DNA from: Actinomycetota bacterium
GTDB taxonomy: Bacteria > Actinomycetota > Thermoleophilia > Solirubrobacterales > 70-9
DNA: 64,000 nucleotides
Assembly: GCA_018268575.1 (NCBI GenBank)
Contig: JAFDWF010000119.1
Coordinates: 21,984 to 85,983, forward strand
Reading direction: 5' to 3'
Shown here one piece after another: positions 50,749-60,440 of this stretch. The position numbers were made by a program, and so were the translations under genes. A model generated the notes under the pieces. It saw nothing but the letters and a program-made list of their open reading frames with translations. It had not been told where the DNA came from and did not search any database. Each line of letters opens with the position of its first letter. The stretch's first letter is position 1.

Positions 50749-52881
50749 GTGTCGGATAGGCGCGACGGCGAGGAGGGATCGATCGCCTTGCCCGGGGCGG
50801 TGAGCCATGGGACGGATACCCGCATCACCTGTGACATCGGGGGCACGTTTACCGACGTCGTCGTCACCGACGCGGCGGGGCGGCTCACGGTGGCAAAGTC
50901 CTTGACCCAGCCCAGCCACCTCTTCGGCGGGCTGAAGGCGGCGCTCGAGGGGGCCGCGGGGCAGCGCGAGGAGACGCTGGCCGAGCTTCTCGGCGGCACC
51001 TCGCTCTTCATCTTCAGCACCACGCAGGCGACCAACGCGATCCTCGAGGGGACCACCGCGCGCACCGCCTATCTATGCACCGAGGGCTTCCCCGACATCC
51101 TGGTGCGACGGGAGGGCGGCTCGCTGCGGCCATACGACTACAGCCGGCCGTTCCCGGAGCCCTACGTGCCGCGCCGCTACACGATCGAGGTGACCGAGCG
51201 GATCGGCGCCGCGGGCGAAGTGGTGGTGCCGCTCGATCGCGATCGCGCCCGCGGCCAGCTCGAGGAGCTGCGGGCGCGGGGCATCGAGGCGATCGCCGTG
51301 TGCCTGCTGTGGGCGACCGCCAACCCCGCGCACGAGCTCGCCCTCGGCGAGCTGATCGAGGAGCTGCTGCCGGGCGTCCCCCACTCGCTCTCCCACCAGG
51401 TGAACCCGATCGTCCGTGAGTACCGCCGCGGCTCCAGCGCGGCGATCGACGCCTCGCTGAAGCCGCTGATGCAGAAGCACCTGCCCGAGATCTCCAGCGG
51501 TCTCGAGGCCGAGGGGTTCGCCGGCGAGCTGCTCGCCGCCACCTCGGCGGGCGGGGTGGTGCCGATGGCCGAGCTGGTCGCCGCGCCGCTGCTCTCGGTC
51601 CGCTCCGGACCCTCGCTGGCGCCGGTCGCCGCGCGCACCGTCGCCGCCGCCGAGACCGGCAGCCAGGAGGTCATCGTCTGCGACACCGGCGGTACCAGCT
51701 TCGAGGTCGGCCTGGTGCGCAAGGGCGACCTCGTGTTCACCAACGAGACCTGGCTGGGCGAGCCGTTCGCGGGTCACCTGACCGGCCTCTCCTCGGTCGA
51801 CGTGCGCAGCATCGGCGCCGGCGGCGGCTCGCTGGCCTGGGTCGACGCCGGCGGCCTCCTGCGGGTCGGGCCGGAGAGCGCCGGCGCCGATCCCGGCCCG
51901 GCCTGTTACGGCCGCGGCGGCACCCGGCCGACGGTGACCGACGCCGCCCTGACCCTGGGGTACCTCGACGCCGACTTCTTCCTCGGCGGCGCGATGAAGC
52001 TCGACGCCGCGGCGGCCGAAGCGGTGGTGGGCGAGCTCGCCGCGACGCTCGAGATCGAGCTCAAAGAGGCCGCCCTCGCGGTGCTTCTGGTCGCCAACGA
52101 GCGGATGATCGCGGCGATCGAGGAACTGACCGTGAACGAGGGGGTCGACCCGCGCGAGAGCACCCTCGTCGCCGGCGGCGGGGCGGCCGGGCTGACGATC
52201 CTGGCGATCGCCCGTGAGCTCGGCTGCAGCCGCGTCCTCGTCCCCGGTGCCGCCGGCGTCCTCGCCGCCTTCGGCGGCCAGCACAGCGACATCGTCCGCG
52301 AGGTCGGCGCGCCGCTGGCGACGAGCTCGGAGCGCTTCGACTTCGGCGCCGTCGCGACGACGGTCGCCGACCTGCGCGAAAGGATGGTCGCCTTCGAGGC
52401 CGAGCTCCCACCCGGCCTCGGCGGCGAGGTCGAACGCCGCTACTCGGTCGAGGCGCGCTACGCCCATCAGGTCTGGGACCTGACGATCCCGCTCGCGGGC
52501 GAGGGAGTCGAGGACGAGCGCGCCCTGGCCGACCTGGTCGAAAGCTTCCACGACGACCACGAGCGCATCTTCGCCGTCCGCGAGCCGGGCCAGAAGATCG
52601 AGATGAGCCAGTGGAAGGGACGGGTCGTCGTCAAGACGGCGAAGCCCGCGCTGGCGCCGCGGCGCGAGACCTCGGAGGCCGGCCAGGCGGCGCGCCGCGT
52701 CGCCTACATGCCCGAGCTGGGGGAGGTCGAGATCCCGGTCTACCAGGGCGCCCAGCTCCGCCCCGGCGAGGTGGCGGTGGGACCGGTGCTGGTGATCGAG
52801 CCGGAGACGACGATCGTCGTCTATCCCGGCTGGACCGCGCACGTCACCGAGCTCGGCAACTACAGACTGGAGTTGGGATGA
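50749..52881 (+). CDS. hyuA: Hydantoinase/oxoprolinase family subunit A (copy 2)
   Basis: 710 residues from GTG 50749, chosen because GAGAGGGGG stands about eight bases upstream. C-D-I-G-G-T-F-T-D-V-V-V is the N-terminal ATP loop, C-D-T-G-G-T-S-F-E-V-G the second, and G-A-G-G-G-S-L-A-W-V-D the following conserved patch. Compared with copy 1 it has the classic TDVV motif and a longer C-terminus. It is coupled to hyuB by ATGA. A role in ATP-dependent opening of a hydantoin-like or lactam ring is likely, for example N-methylhydantoin, which would feed the N-methyl-amine oxidising enzymes further on; this link is inference. Confidence 0.88.
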   Translation: MSDRRDGEEGSIALPGAVSHGTDTRITCDIGGTFTDVVVTDAAGRLTVAKSLTQPSHLFGGLKAALEGAAGQREETLAELLGGTSLFIFSTTQATNAILEGTTARTAYLCTEGFPDILVRREGGSLRPYDYSRPFPEPYVPRRYTIEVTERIGAAGEVVVPLDRDRARGQLEELRARGIEAIAVCLLWATANPAHELALGELIEELLPGVPHSLSHQVNPIVREYRRGSSAAIDASLKPLMQKHLPEISSGLEAEGFAGELLAATSAGGVVPMAELVAAPLLSVRSGPSLAPVAARTVAAAETGSQEVIVCDTGGTSFEVGLVRKGDLVFTNETWLGEPFAGHLTGLSSVDVRSIGAGGGSLAWVDAGGLLRVGPESAGADPGPACYGRGGTRPTVTDAALTLGYLDADFFLGGAMKLDAAAAEAVVGELAATLEIELKEAALAVLLVANERMIAAIEELTVNEGVDPRESTLVAGGGAAGLTILAIARELGCSRVLVPGAAGVLAAFGGQHSDIVREVGAPLATSSERFDFGAVATTVADLRERMVAFEAELPPGLGGEVERRYSVEARYAHQVWDLTIPLAGEGVEDERALADLVESFHDDHERIFAVREPGQKIEMSQWKGRVVVKTAKPALAPRRETSEAGQAARRVAYMPELGEVEIPVYQGAQLRPGEVAVGPVLVIEPETTIVVYPGWTAHVTELGNYRLELG

Positions 52882-54686
52882 CGCAGCAAGCCGAAGGAGC
52901 CCCCGCCGCGACGCCGGTCGACCGCCTCGACCCGACCCTGCTGGCGGTGCTCGCGAACCGCTTCGAAGCGATCGTCCGCGAGATGACGAACACGCTCTTT
53001 CGGACCGGGCGCTCCTCGATCCTCAACATGGCCCGCGACTTCTCCTGCTCGATCGTCACCGCCGACGATCAGCTCTTCGCCGCCGCCGAGGGGCTGCAGG
53101 TGCACGTGCTCGGGGCCGGCCTGCAGACCGGCTCGATGCGCCGGCTCCATCCCGACCTGCGCGAAGGCGACGCCTTCCTGCACAACGATCCGCTGCTCGG
53201 CAACACCCACACCGCCGACCACACCATCCTGGTGCCGGTCTTCGTCGACGGCGAGCACCTCTTCACCACCTCGGCCAAGGCCCACCAGGCCGACTGCGGC
53301 AACGCCGAGCCCTCGACCTATGTCGCCTACGCCGAGGACGTCTACGCCGAGGGTGGGCTGGTCTTCCCCTGCGTCAAGGTGCAGGAGGACTTCAGCGATG
53401 TCGAGGACGTGATCCGCATGTGCCGGCGGCGGATCCGCGTGCCGGAGGTCTGGTACGGCGACTACCTGGCGGCCGTCGGCGCCGCGCGCATCGGCGAACG
53501 CCGCGTGCGGGAGACGGTCGAGCGCTACGGCGTCGAGACGATCAAGGCCTTCGTCGAGGAATGGCTCGACTACTCGGAGCGCCGCATGGATCAGGCGATC
53601 CGCAAGCTCCCCGCCTGCCGCCTCGAGGGCACCTCCTCCCACGACCCGATCCCGGGGCTGCCCGAGGGGATCGCGGTGAAGGTCACCGCCGAGGTAGATC
53701 CCGAGCAGGGGCGGGTCCGCTTCGACCTGCGCGACAACCCCGACTGCGTCCCCTTTGGGCTGAACGTGTCGGAGGCCTGCGCGCGCGGCGGCTGCACGAT
53801 CGCGCTGCTGAACTGCCTCGACGAGGAGATCCCCCGCAACGCCGGCGCCTTCCGCCGCATCGAGGTGGCGCTGCGCGAGGGCTCGGTCGCCGGCGGCCTG
53901 GTCGCCCCGTACTCGGCCTCGGTCTCGACCACCAACGTGCTCAACCGGATCATCAACGCCGCCCAGAGCTCGTTCTCCTCGATGGGGGACGGCAGCGGCC
54001 TCGCCGAGGGCGCCGGGGCGCTCGGGGTCGGCTTCGCCGTCTTCTCCGGCACCTACGACGACGGCGAGCCGTACGTGAGCGAGTTCGTGATCGGCAACAA
54101 CGGCGGGCCAGCCTCGCCGCACTGCGACGGCTGGATCACCTACGCGATGCCGGACTGCTCGAAGACGATCTACATCGACAGCGTCGAGATGCTCGAGCGC
54201 ACCTATCCGCTGCGGTTTCGCTCGCTGCGCCTCCTGGCCGACTCGGGCGGCGCCGGGCGGCTCCGCGGCGGCCCGGCCTCGGAGGTCGTCTACGGGCCGA
54301 CCTCGCAGCCGCTGCGCGCCTTCTACCTCGCCGACTTCGCGCTGAACCCGCCCCAGGGGGTGCTCGGCGGCCTTCCCGGGACCGCCGCCTCGGCCAGCGT
54401 GGTCGACGCCGACGGCGGCGAGACGCCCACCGAGCCGGTCGGCGATTCGCTGCTCATGCCCGGCCAGTGGATCCGCGGCGTCGAGGCGGGAGGGGGCGGC
54501 TACGGCGACCCGCTCGAGCGCCTGCCGGAGGCCGTGCTCGAGGACGTCCTCGAAGGCTGGGTCAGCGCCGCGGCGGCGCGGGACGTGTACGGCGTCGCCC
54601 TGCTCCCCGGCGGTCCGGGGGAGTTGCGCGTCGACCCCGAGGCGACCGAGGAGCTTCGCCGGCGAGGGGCCGGGAACCCCAGCTAG
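52878..54686 (+). CDS. hyuB: Hydantoinase/oxoprolinase family subunit B (copy 2)
   Basis: 602 residues. F-L-H-N-D-P-L-L-G-N-T-H-T-A-D-H near residue 98 and T-T-S-A-K-A-H-Q-A-D-C-G near 130 provide the histidines and metal ligands; S-G-G-A-G-R-L-R-G-G and A-G-G-G-G-Y-G-D-P mark the C-terminal half. Overlaps hyuA by four bases. No zinc-ribbon peptide follows, unlike copy 1. Confidence 0.88.
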   Translation: MTQQAEGAPAATPVDRLDPTLLAVLANRFEAIVREMTNTLFRTGRSSILNMARDFSCSIVTADDQLFAAAEGLQVHVLGAGLQTGSMRRLHPDLREGDAFLHNDPLLGNTHTADHTILVPVFVDGEHLFTTSAKAHQADCGNAEPSTYVAYAEDVYAEGGLVFPCVKVQEDFSDVEDVIRMCRRRIRVPEVWYGDYLAAVGAARIGERRVRETVERYGVETIKAFVEEWLDYSERRMDQAIRKLPACRLEGTSSHDPIPGLPEGIAVKVTAEVDPEQGRVRFDLRDNPDCVPFGLNVSEACARGGCTIALLNCLDEEIPRNAGAFRRIEVALREGSVAGGLVAPYSASVSTTNVLNRIINAAQSSFSSMGDGSGLAEGAGALGVGFAVFSGTYDDGEPYVSEFVIGNNGGPASPHCDGWITYAMPDCSKTIYIDSVEMLERTYPLRFRSLRLLADSGGAGRLRGGPASEVVYGPTSQPLRAFYLADFALNPPQGVLGGLPGTAASASVVDADGGETPTEPVGDSLLMPGQWIRGVEAGGGGYGDPLERLPEAVLEDVLEGWVSAAAARDVYGVALLPGGPGELRVDPEATEELRRRGAGNPS

Positions 54687-54726
54687 CCGCCATTTCAAGC
54701 GGTCGCGATGGGCGTTGCGCTGTTAC

Positions 54727-54767
54727 CGATCAACCGATATGGTATGCATATCAATCAATCGATATCA
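54727..54767 (+). promoter_or_regulatory. TetR-type operator candidate, site 2 (double)
   Basis: CCGATCAACCGATATG followed eight bases later by ATCAATCAATCGATATC gives two related halves in the 137-base gap before the aminotransferase gene. This shows that the aminotransferase has its own regulated promoter rather than being only read through from hyuB. Confidence 0.55.
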
Positions 54768-54823
54768 GACCACGGCCGGTCTGTCTGGAGCGGCCAATAC
54801 CCACGACTAGGAGCAGGCGAGCA

Positions 54824-56101
54824 ATGGCCGAGGACGCCCTGAGCGCTATCCAGCGCGAATACACCAAGTTGACCCCTGGCTCCGCGCGGCTGATGGCGCG
54901 AGCCGCGCAGTCGATGCCCCGCGGGCTGACCCGGACGCTGAGCTGGTTCAACCCCTACCCGGTCGTCTTCGACCGCGGCCAAGGCGCGAGCGTCTACGAC
55001 GTCGACGGCCGCCGCTACGTCGACCACTTCAACAACGGCCTCAGCCTCATGCACGGCCATGCCTACCCGCCGGTCGAGGAGGCCCTGCTGAAGGCGCTCC
55101 CGCGGGGCACCGCCTGGCCGGGGACCTCCGAAGCCCAGATCGAGTTCGCCGAGATGCTCTGCGAGCGGATCCCCGGCGACGTCCAGGTCCGCTTCGCCAA
55201 CACCGGGACCGAGGCGATGATGGTGGCGGTGAAGCTCGCCCGCCACGTCACCGGCCGGCCGGTGCTGATCAAGGCCTGGCACGCCTACCACGGCTCCTTC
55301 GACGACCTCGAGGTCGGCCTGCAGGATCGCGGCGAGGTGCCCGGGCGCGTCGCCCTGGCGGACTTCGGCGACCTCGCCTCCTATGAACGCGCGCTCGAGC
55401 AGAACCCCGGCCAGGTCGCCGCGATCGTGGTCGAGCCGGTGCAGTACACCGGCATCGTCACCGCGCCGCCGGAGGGCTTCCTGCCCCGGCTGCGTCGGCT
55501 CGCCGCCGAGGCCGGGGTGCTCTTCGTGCTCGACGACTGCCTGATGTTCCGGCTGGCGGAGGGCGGCTCGGCCGAGCGCTTCGACTTCGAGGCCGACATC
55601 ACCTGCCTCGGCAAGTGGATCGGCGGTGGCCTGCCGGTCGGCGCGATCGCGGCGCCGCCGGCGATGATGGATTACTTCGACCTCCATCCCGAGCAGCCGC
55701 TCTACCACGGCGGCTCGTTCAACGGCAACCTGCTGGGGATGGTCGCGGGAGCGATCGCGGTGCGCGACTTCACCGACGCCGCCGCCGCCCGGATCAGCGG
55801 CCAGGCCGAGCGCCTCAAAGCCGAGATCGCGAGCGCCGCGCAGGAGGTCGGCGTGCCCGTCTCCACCCCCGGCTTCGACTCCGTCTTCGGCCTCTACGTC
55901 CTCGACGGGGCGGACGGTGAGATCGACTGGAAGGCGACCTCGCTCCTGCAGCTCGCCGCCGTCACCCGCGGCATCTACTACGGCTCGGGCGGTGAGTTCG
56001 GCCTCTCGACCGCGCTCACCGACGACGATCTCGAGCACACGATCTCGGGCCTGCGCGAGGCCCTCGGCGACGTCGCCCTGGAGCTTCAGACCGTCTCCTA
56101 A
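54824..56101 (+). CDS. Class III aminotransferase (glutamate-1-semialdehyde aminomutase-like)
   Basis: 425 residues from ATG 54824, preceded by TAGGAGCAGGCGAGCA. F-A-N-T-G-T-E-A-M-M near residue 125 binds the PLP phosphate, F-V-L-D-D-C-L near 235 the pyridine nitrogen, and C-L-G-K-W-I-G-G-G-L-P near 262 the PLP lysine. H-G-G-S-F-N-G-N follows. GSA-AM-like enzymes include true aminotransferases and aminomutases of amino acids; in this catabolic context transamination of an amino intermediate is likely. It ends 11 bases before the convergent Fe-S gene. Confidence 0.87.
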   Translation: MAEDALSAIQREYTKLTPGSARLMARAAQSMPRGLTRTLSWFNPYPVVFDRGQGASVYDVDGRRYVDHFNNGLSLMHGHAYPPVEEALLKALPRGTAWPGTSEAQIEFAEMLCERIPGDVQVRFANTGTEAMMVAVKLARHVTGRPVLIKAWHAYHGSFDDLEVGLQDRGEVPGRVALADFGDLASYERALEQNPGQVAAIVVEPVQYTGIVTAPPEGFLPRLRRLAAEAGVLFVLDDCLMFRLAEGGSAERFDFEADITCLGKWIGGGLPVGAIAAPPAMMDYFDLHPEQPLYHGGSFNGNLLGMVAGAIAVRDFTDAAAARISGQAERLKAEIASAAQEVGVPVSTPGFDSVFGLYVLDGADGEIDWKATSLLQLAAVTRGIYYGSGGEFGLSTALTDDDLEHTISGLREALGDVALELQTVS

Positions 56102-56112
56102 GAGCCCCGGTC

Positions 56113-58251
56113 TCAGGCGGCCGCGACCGGGCCGCGGGCGAGCGCCTCGTCGAGCAGCTCGGTCAGCTCGACCAGCCGCAGGCGCCCATCGCTCGCGGTC
56201 GTCTTGATTGCGTCCTCGTACATCGTCACGTCCTTGGGGCAGGCGACGACGAAGAGGTCGACCCCCTGCAGCTCGAGCGCCTCGCGGATCCGGTTCTCCG
56301 AGGGGCGTTCGGTGCCGCCCTGCTCGGTGATCCAGATCTGCCCGCCGCCCGCCCCGCAGCAGAAGGAGTTGTCGCGATTGCGCGGCATCTCGACCAGCTC
56401 GCAGCCGAGCAGCTCGAGCAGGCGGCGCGGCGCCTCGTAGGTGCCGTTGTGGCGGCCCAGGTAGCAGGGGTCGTGGTAGGTGACGCGGTGGTGGAGCGGC
56501 GCAAGCGCCCCGAAGCGGCCTTCTTCGACCAGCTCCAGCACGAGGTCGGTGTGGTGGACCACCGTCCAGCTGCCGCCGAAGTCGGGGTACTCGTTGCGCA
56601 GCGTGTTCAGCGAGTGCGGGTCGCTGGTCAGGATGCGGTTGAAGCTGCAGGCCGAGATCTGCTCGACGTTGCGCTCGGCGAGCATCTCGAAGAGGCCCTC
56701 CTCGCCGGCCCGCCGGACGTCGTTGCCGGCGTTCGACTCGCCCTCGTAGAGGATGCCGAAGTCGACGCCGGCCTCGTGCAGCACCCGCGCCAAGGTCCGG
56801 GTGACGCGCTGCGAGCGCGGGTCGAAGGACGCGTAGTCGCCGACGAACCAGAGTACGTCGACCGCCTCGGCGCGCGCGTCCTTGACCTCGAAGTCGAGCT
56901 CCGCGGTCCATTTGCCGCGACTGCGGCGGCTCTGCCCGAGTGAGTTGCCCGACTTGTGGATCTGCTGCAGCGTCGCCTGCAGGCCGGCGTCGAGCTCGCC
57001 CTCCTCGAGCAGGCGGCGACGCAGCTGGTTGATGATCGGCGCCTGCTCGATCCCGACCGGGCAGGCTTCGACGCAGGCGTTGCACTGCATGCAGGACCAG
57101 ACCGTCTCCGCGCGGACCGCCTCGGGCCCGATCGCCCCCTCCTCGGCCGCCGCGCCGCCGGCGTCGAGGAGGCCGCCGAGCAGGCCGCCCGGCGAGTCGC
57201 CCCGCGGGTGCCGCGAGTGCTCGCCCAGCTCGAGCACCACGTCGCGGGGCGAGAGCGGCCGGCCGGTCGCCCGGGCCGGGCAGACCTCGTGGCAGCGGCC
57301 GCACTTGGTGCAGGCGTCGAGCTGCAGCAGGTGGAGGGCGGAGAAGTCGCCGAGGGTCCCGTAGCCGGCCGGCGCGTCCGCTCGCTCCGGCGGGATCGGC
57401 GCCAGGCGCTTGCCCGCGAGCGGGTCGCGGAAGACCATGCTCGCGTAGGAGCTCAGCATGTGCCCCGCCTTGGTGTAGGGGATCAGGGCGACGAAGGTGA
57501 TCGCGAGGAGGCCGTGGAACCACCAGGCCCCGTGGCGCAGCGCGGCGAGGGTCGGGTCGCCGAGCGCGGCGAGCGGCTGGGCGACGAGCCAGCCGCCGAA
57601 CTGGAAGGCGTTGTACCCGGGGTCTTCCATCGCGATCCGCAGCCCCTCCAGCAGGTAGCCGGTGAGGGCGATCACGAGCAAGGTGACGACGAAGGCCCAG
57701 TCGCCGACCCGGTAGCCGCGGCGCTCGGCTCCCTCCTCACCGGGAGCGCGGTCGGGCCGGGCGTAGTCGAGCCGCGCCGGTCGCACGACGGCGCGCCGCA
57801 CCATCATCGCCAGCAGCGCGAGGATCAGCGCGGTGCCGAAGAGGTTCAGGAACGCCTTGCAGCCGAGGTAGAAGTTGCCGTCGTAGAACCCGGCGCCGAA
57901 CAGGGGCTGGGCGACGTCGTGGGAGAGGGCGACGATCACGGTGCCGATCGCCAGCACCACCCAGCCGTAGAAGATGCCGCGGTGGGCCCAGCCGATCGCC
58001 GGGTTGCGGCGCGCGATCATCGCCTGCGAGTAGACCTTCCGGGTCGCCTGCCAGAACCGGGCGGGGACCTCGCGCAGCGGTGGCAGCCCGTCCCGGTTGC
58101 CGCGCCGGTAGCGCGCCAGCGGGCGGGCGACGCCGTAGAGGAAGACCAGCACCGACAGCCCGACCAGGCCGTACCAGAGGACTTCGAGCCCGAGCGGCGT
58201 GTCCCAGAGGATCGGCCGCGACTTGGTCGCGGCGAGCAGCAGCCCCGGCAC
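56113..58251 (-). CDS. DgcB/HdrD-like membrane Fe-S oxidoreductase
   Basis: 712 residues. Five to six membrane helices in the first 300 residues (NarI-like) precede two [4Fe-4S] motifs, C-T-K-C-G-R-C-H-E-V-C-P near 315 and C-M-Q-C-N-A-C-V-E-A-C-P near 385, and then two CCG domains (H-D-P-C-Y-L-G near 600, F-C-C-G-A-G-G-G near 645). This matches DgcB of dimethylglycine oxidation and related proteins that take electrons from ETF to the quinone pool. GTG start shares one base with the etfA stop. Last gene of the minus-strand operon. Confidence 0.85.
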   Translation of the reverse strand: MPGLLLAATKSRPILWDTPLGLEVLWYGLVGLSVLVFLYGVARPLARYRRGNRDGLPPLREVPARFWQATRKVYSQAMIARRNPAIGWAHRGIFYGWVVLAIGTVIVALSHDVAQPLFGAGFYDGNFYLGCKAFLNLFGTALILALLAMMVRRAVVRPARLDYARPDRAPGEEGAERRGYRVGDWAFVVTLLVIALTGYLLEGLRIAMEDPGYNAFQFGGWLVAQPLAALGDPTLAALRHGAWWFHGLLAITFVALIPYTKAGHMLSSYASMVFRDPLAGKRLAPIPPERADAPAGYGTLGDFSALHLLQLDACTKCGRCHEVCPARATGRPLSPRDVVLELGEHSRHPRGDSPGGLLGGLLDAGGAAAEEGAIGPEAVRAETVWSCMQCNACVEACPVGIEQAPIINQLRRRLLEEGELDAGLQATLQQIHKSGNSLGQSRRSRGKWTAELDFEVKDARAEAVDVLWFVGDYASFDPRSQRVTRTLARVLHEAGVDFGILYEGESNAGNDVRRAGEEGLFEMLAERNVEQISACSFNRILTSDPHSLNTLRNEYPDFGGSWTVVHHTDLVLELVEEGRFGALAPLHHRVTYHDPCYLGRHNGTYEAPRRLLELLGCELVEMPRNRDNSFCCGAGGGQIWITEQGGTERPSENRIREALELQGVDLFVVACPKDVTMYEDAIKTTASDGRLRLVELTELLDEALARGPVAAA

Positions 58252-59216
58252 TACCCGAGCTGCTGCTGGAGCTCCGTCGCCACCTCGAAGAGGTCGGCGA
58301 CGGCCCCGTAGTGCGCGGCGGCGAAGATCGGGGCGTCCGGGTCGGAGTTGACGGCGATGATCGTCTTCGCCGCCGAGATCCCGGCCAGGTGCTGGACCGC
58401 GCCGGAGATGCCGAGTGCGAGGTAGACCTTGGGCGCGACGGTGCGGCCCGATTGGCCGACCTGGCGGTCGCTCGGGACCCAGCCCGCGTCGACCAGGGGC
58501 CGCGAGACGCTGAGGGTGGCACCGATCTTCGCGGCGATCTCCTCCAGCTTGGCGACCTGCTCCTCGTCCTCGACCCCGCGGCCGATCGAGAGCAGGAAGT
58601 CGGCGGTGGTGATGTCGACGTCGCCGGCGGGCGGCGTGCGGCGCTCGACCAGCTCGGTGCGCGCGGCGCCCGCCAGATCGAGATCGAGTCGCGAGACCGG
58701 GGCGCTGCCCGCGGCCGTCGCCGGCTCGAAGGCGCCCTCGCGCAGCAGCAGCAGCACGGTCTCGCGCCCGGGGAAGTCGAGCTCGGCGGTGAGCCGTTCG
58801 GCGTAGGCGCCGCGGCGGGCGCTCGCCCCGTCCTCGCCCCAGCCGATGCCGCTGACATCGGTGGCGAAGCCGAGGCCGGCGCGGGCGGCGAGCGCCGGCG
58901 CGAAGCCGAGCGAGTCGACCGTGTGCCCGGCGAGGACGACGGAGGGCCGGCGCGACTCGATCAGCGCCGCCAGCGCCGCCTCGGCGACGTGCGCCTCGAA
59001 GCTTGGCTCCGGGCTGGAGACGAGGAGGATCTCCTCGACGCCCGCGCGGTCGACCGCCTCGCCGTGCGCGTCGGTGACCGCGCCGAGCAGCGCCACCGTG
59101 AGCGGCCCGGCGCCGTCGTCGGCGAGCGCCTTCCCGGCCCCGATCAGCTCGGCCGTGGCGGGGCGTAGTTGCCCATCGTCGACGATGCCGAAGACGAGGA
59201 CGCCGCGCGCGGTCAC
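58251..59216 (-). CDS. etfA: Electron transfer flavoprotein alpha subunit
   Basis: 321 residues. The C-terminal FAD domain has the diagnostic L-A-L-G-I-S-G-A-V-Q-H-L-A-G and I-I-A-V-N-S-D-P-D-A-P-I-F. It overlaps etfB by four bases. In this operon it carries electrons from the TMADH-like dehydrogenase to the Fe-S membrane protein encoded next. Confidence 0.92.
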   Translation of the reverse strand: MTARGVLVFGIVDDGQLRPATAELIGAGKALADDGAGPLTVALLGAVTDAHGEAVDRAGVEEILLVSSPEPSFEAHVAEAALAALIESRRPSVVLAGHTVDSLGFAPALAARAGLGFATDVSGIGWGEDGASARRGAYAERLTAELDFPGRETVLLLLREGAFEPATAAGSAPVSRLDLDLAGAARTELVERRTPPAGDVDITTADFLLSIGRGVEDEEQVAKLEEIAAKIGATLSVSRPLVDAGWVPSDRQVGQSGRTVAPKVYLALGISGAVQHLAGISAAKTIIAVNSDPDAPIFAAAHYGAVADLFEVATELQQQLG

Positions 59217-59992
59217 GAGCCCACCTCGGCGGTGACGATCTCCGCGATCCGGCCGGCGATCGCGCTTGGCGGCCCGTCGATCATCGTCGCTCCCTCGCCC
59301 CGCTCGGGCATCGCCAGCGCGACCGTGCGCGATCCGGCGAGGGCCAGCGCGGCGGCCGCGTCGGTGCCCAGCTCGGCCGGGCCGAGCGTGGCGAGCGGCT
59401 TGGCCTTGGCCTGCTTGATCGCGCGCAGCGTCGCGTAGCGGGGTTCGTTGATGCCGGTCTGGACGGTGAGCAGCGCCGGCGTGCGCAGCCGCAGCACCTC
59501 GATCGCGCCGCCGTCGAGCTCGCGTTCGACGGTGAGCTGGTCGCCGTCGAGCTCGATCCCCGCCACCACCGCGACCCGCGGCAGGTCGAGCAGGCCCGCC
59601 AGCGCCACCGCCGTCGCCGCGTTGCCGCTGTCGGAGGACTGCACGCCGCCGAGGATCAGGTCCGGCTGCTCCTCGGTCGCCAGCCGGGCGAGCAGGCCGG
59701 CCACCGCGAGCGGGTCAGCGCCCGCCAGGGCCGGATCCCAGATCCGCACGGCGCGGTCGGCGCCCTTCGCCAGGCAGGCGAGCAGGCCCTCCTCGGCCTC
59801 CTCCTGGCCGACGGTGACGACGACGACCTCGCCGCCGTCGCCCTCGACCAGCCGCAGCGCCGCCTCGAGCGCGAATTCATCCCACTCGTTGAGCCGCCAC
59901 TCGAGCAGGTCCGGCGAGACCTCCGCCGCCCCGTCGAGCAGCGGCTCGCCGTCGATCTGAGCCACGCTCTTGACCGGGACCAGGACCTTCAT
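59213..59992 (-). CDS. etfB: Electron transfer flavoprotein beta subunit
   Basis: 259 residues: M-K-V-L-V-P-V-K-S-V at the start, D-E-F-A-L-E-A-A-L-R near residue 40, the AMP/FAD contact G-V-Q-S-S-D near 118, and V-T-V-G in the first domain. A dedicated ETF for the operon's dehydrogenase is supported by clustering. Starts 27 bases after the cupin gene ends. Confidence 0.9.
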   Translation of the reverse strand: MKVLVPVKSVAQIDGEPLLDGAAEVSPDLLEWRLNEWDEFALEAALRLVEGDGGEVVVVTVGQEEAEEGLLACLAKGADRAVRIWDPALAGADPLAVAGLLARLATEEQPDLILGGVQSSDSGNAATAVALAGLLDLPRVAVVAGIELDGDQLTVERELDGGAIEVLRLRTPALLTVQTGINEPRYATLRAIKQAKAKPLATLGPAELGTDAAAALALAGSRTVALAMPERGEGATMIDGPPSAIAGRIAEIVTAEVGS

Positions 59993-60019
59993 CGCCAGCC
60001 GCCTCTCCGCCGCCGGCGC

Positions 60020-60400
60020 TCAGCCGCCGAGCAGCTTGCCGCTGGAGTCGTGGGAGTGGAACGCCTTGCGCACGGTCTCGTGCACCTCCCACTTCACCAC
60101 CGTGCCCTCGGCGACGAAGACCGCCTCGCCCGGCACCACGGTGACCGGCTCGCCGCCCTCCGGGGTGAGCGTCGCGCGACCCTCGACCAGGCAGATCGTC
60201 TCGTCGGGGTGGGTGAGGTAGAAGGCGCCGGGGGTGCAGTGCCAGACCCCGTTGTAGAGCTTGTCGTCCGCGGAGCGCCAGAGGATCGCCATCGAGGACT
60301 CGGGTTCGCCCGAGATCACGTCGTCGGCCGGGATCGGGGCCGGCTCCACCGGCGCGTCGACCACCGAGAGCTTTTGGATCGTGCTGCTTGCTTGGGTCAT
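60020..60400 (-). CDS. Cupin_3 (DUF861/EutQ-like) protein
   Basis: 126 residues. G-V-W-H-C-T-P-G-A-F-Y near residue 50, then E-T-I-C-L-V-E-G-R-A-T-L-T and P-G-E-A-V-F-V form a small beta barrel of the DUF861 group. Proteins of this family accompany amine and ureide degradation genes, perhaps handling a reactive intermediate; no catalytic role can be assigned. Confidence 0.8.
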   Translation of the reverse strand: MTQASSTIQKLSVVDAPVEPAPIPADDVISGEPESSMAILWRSADDKLYNGVWHCTPGAFYLTHPDETICLVEGRATLTPEGGEPVTVVPGEAVFVAEGTVVKWEVHETVRKAFHSHDSSGKLLGG

Positions 60401-60440
60401 GTCGCTCCTCCTGGGGGTGGGTTGGATGCTTGCCGAGAGC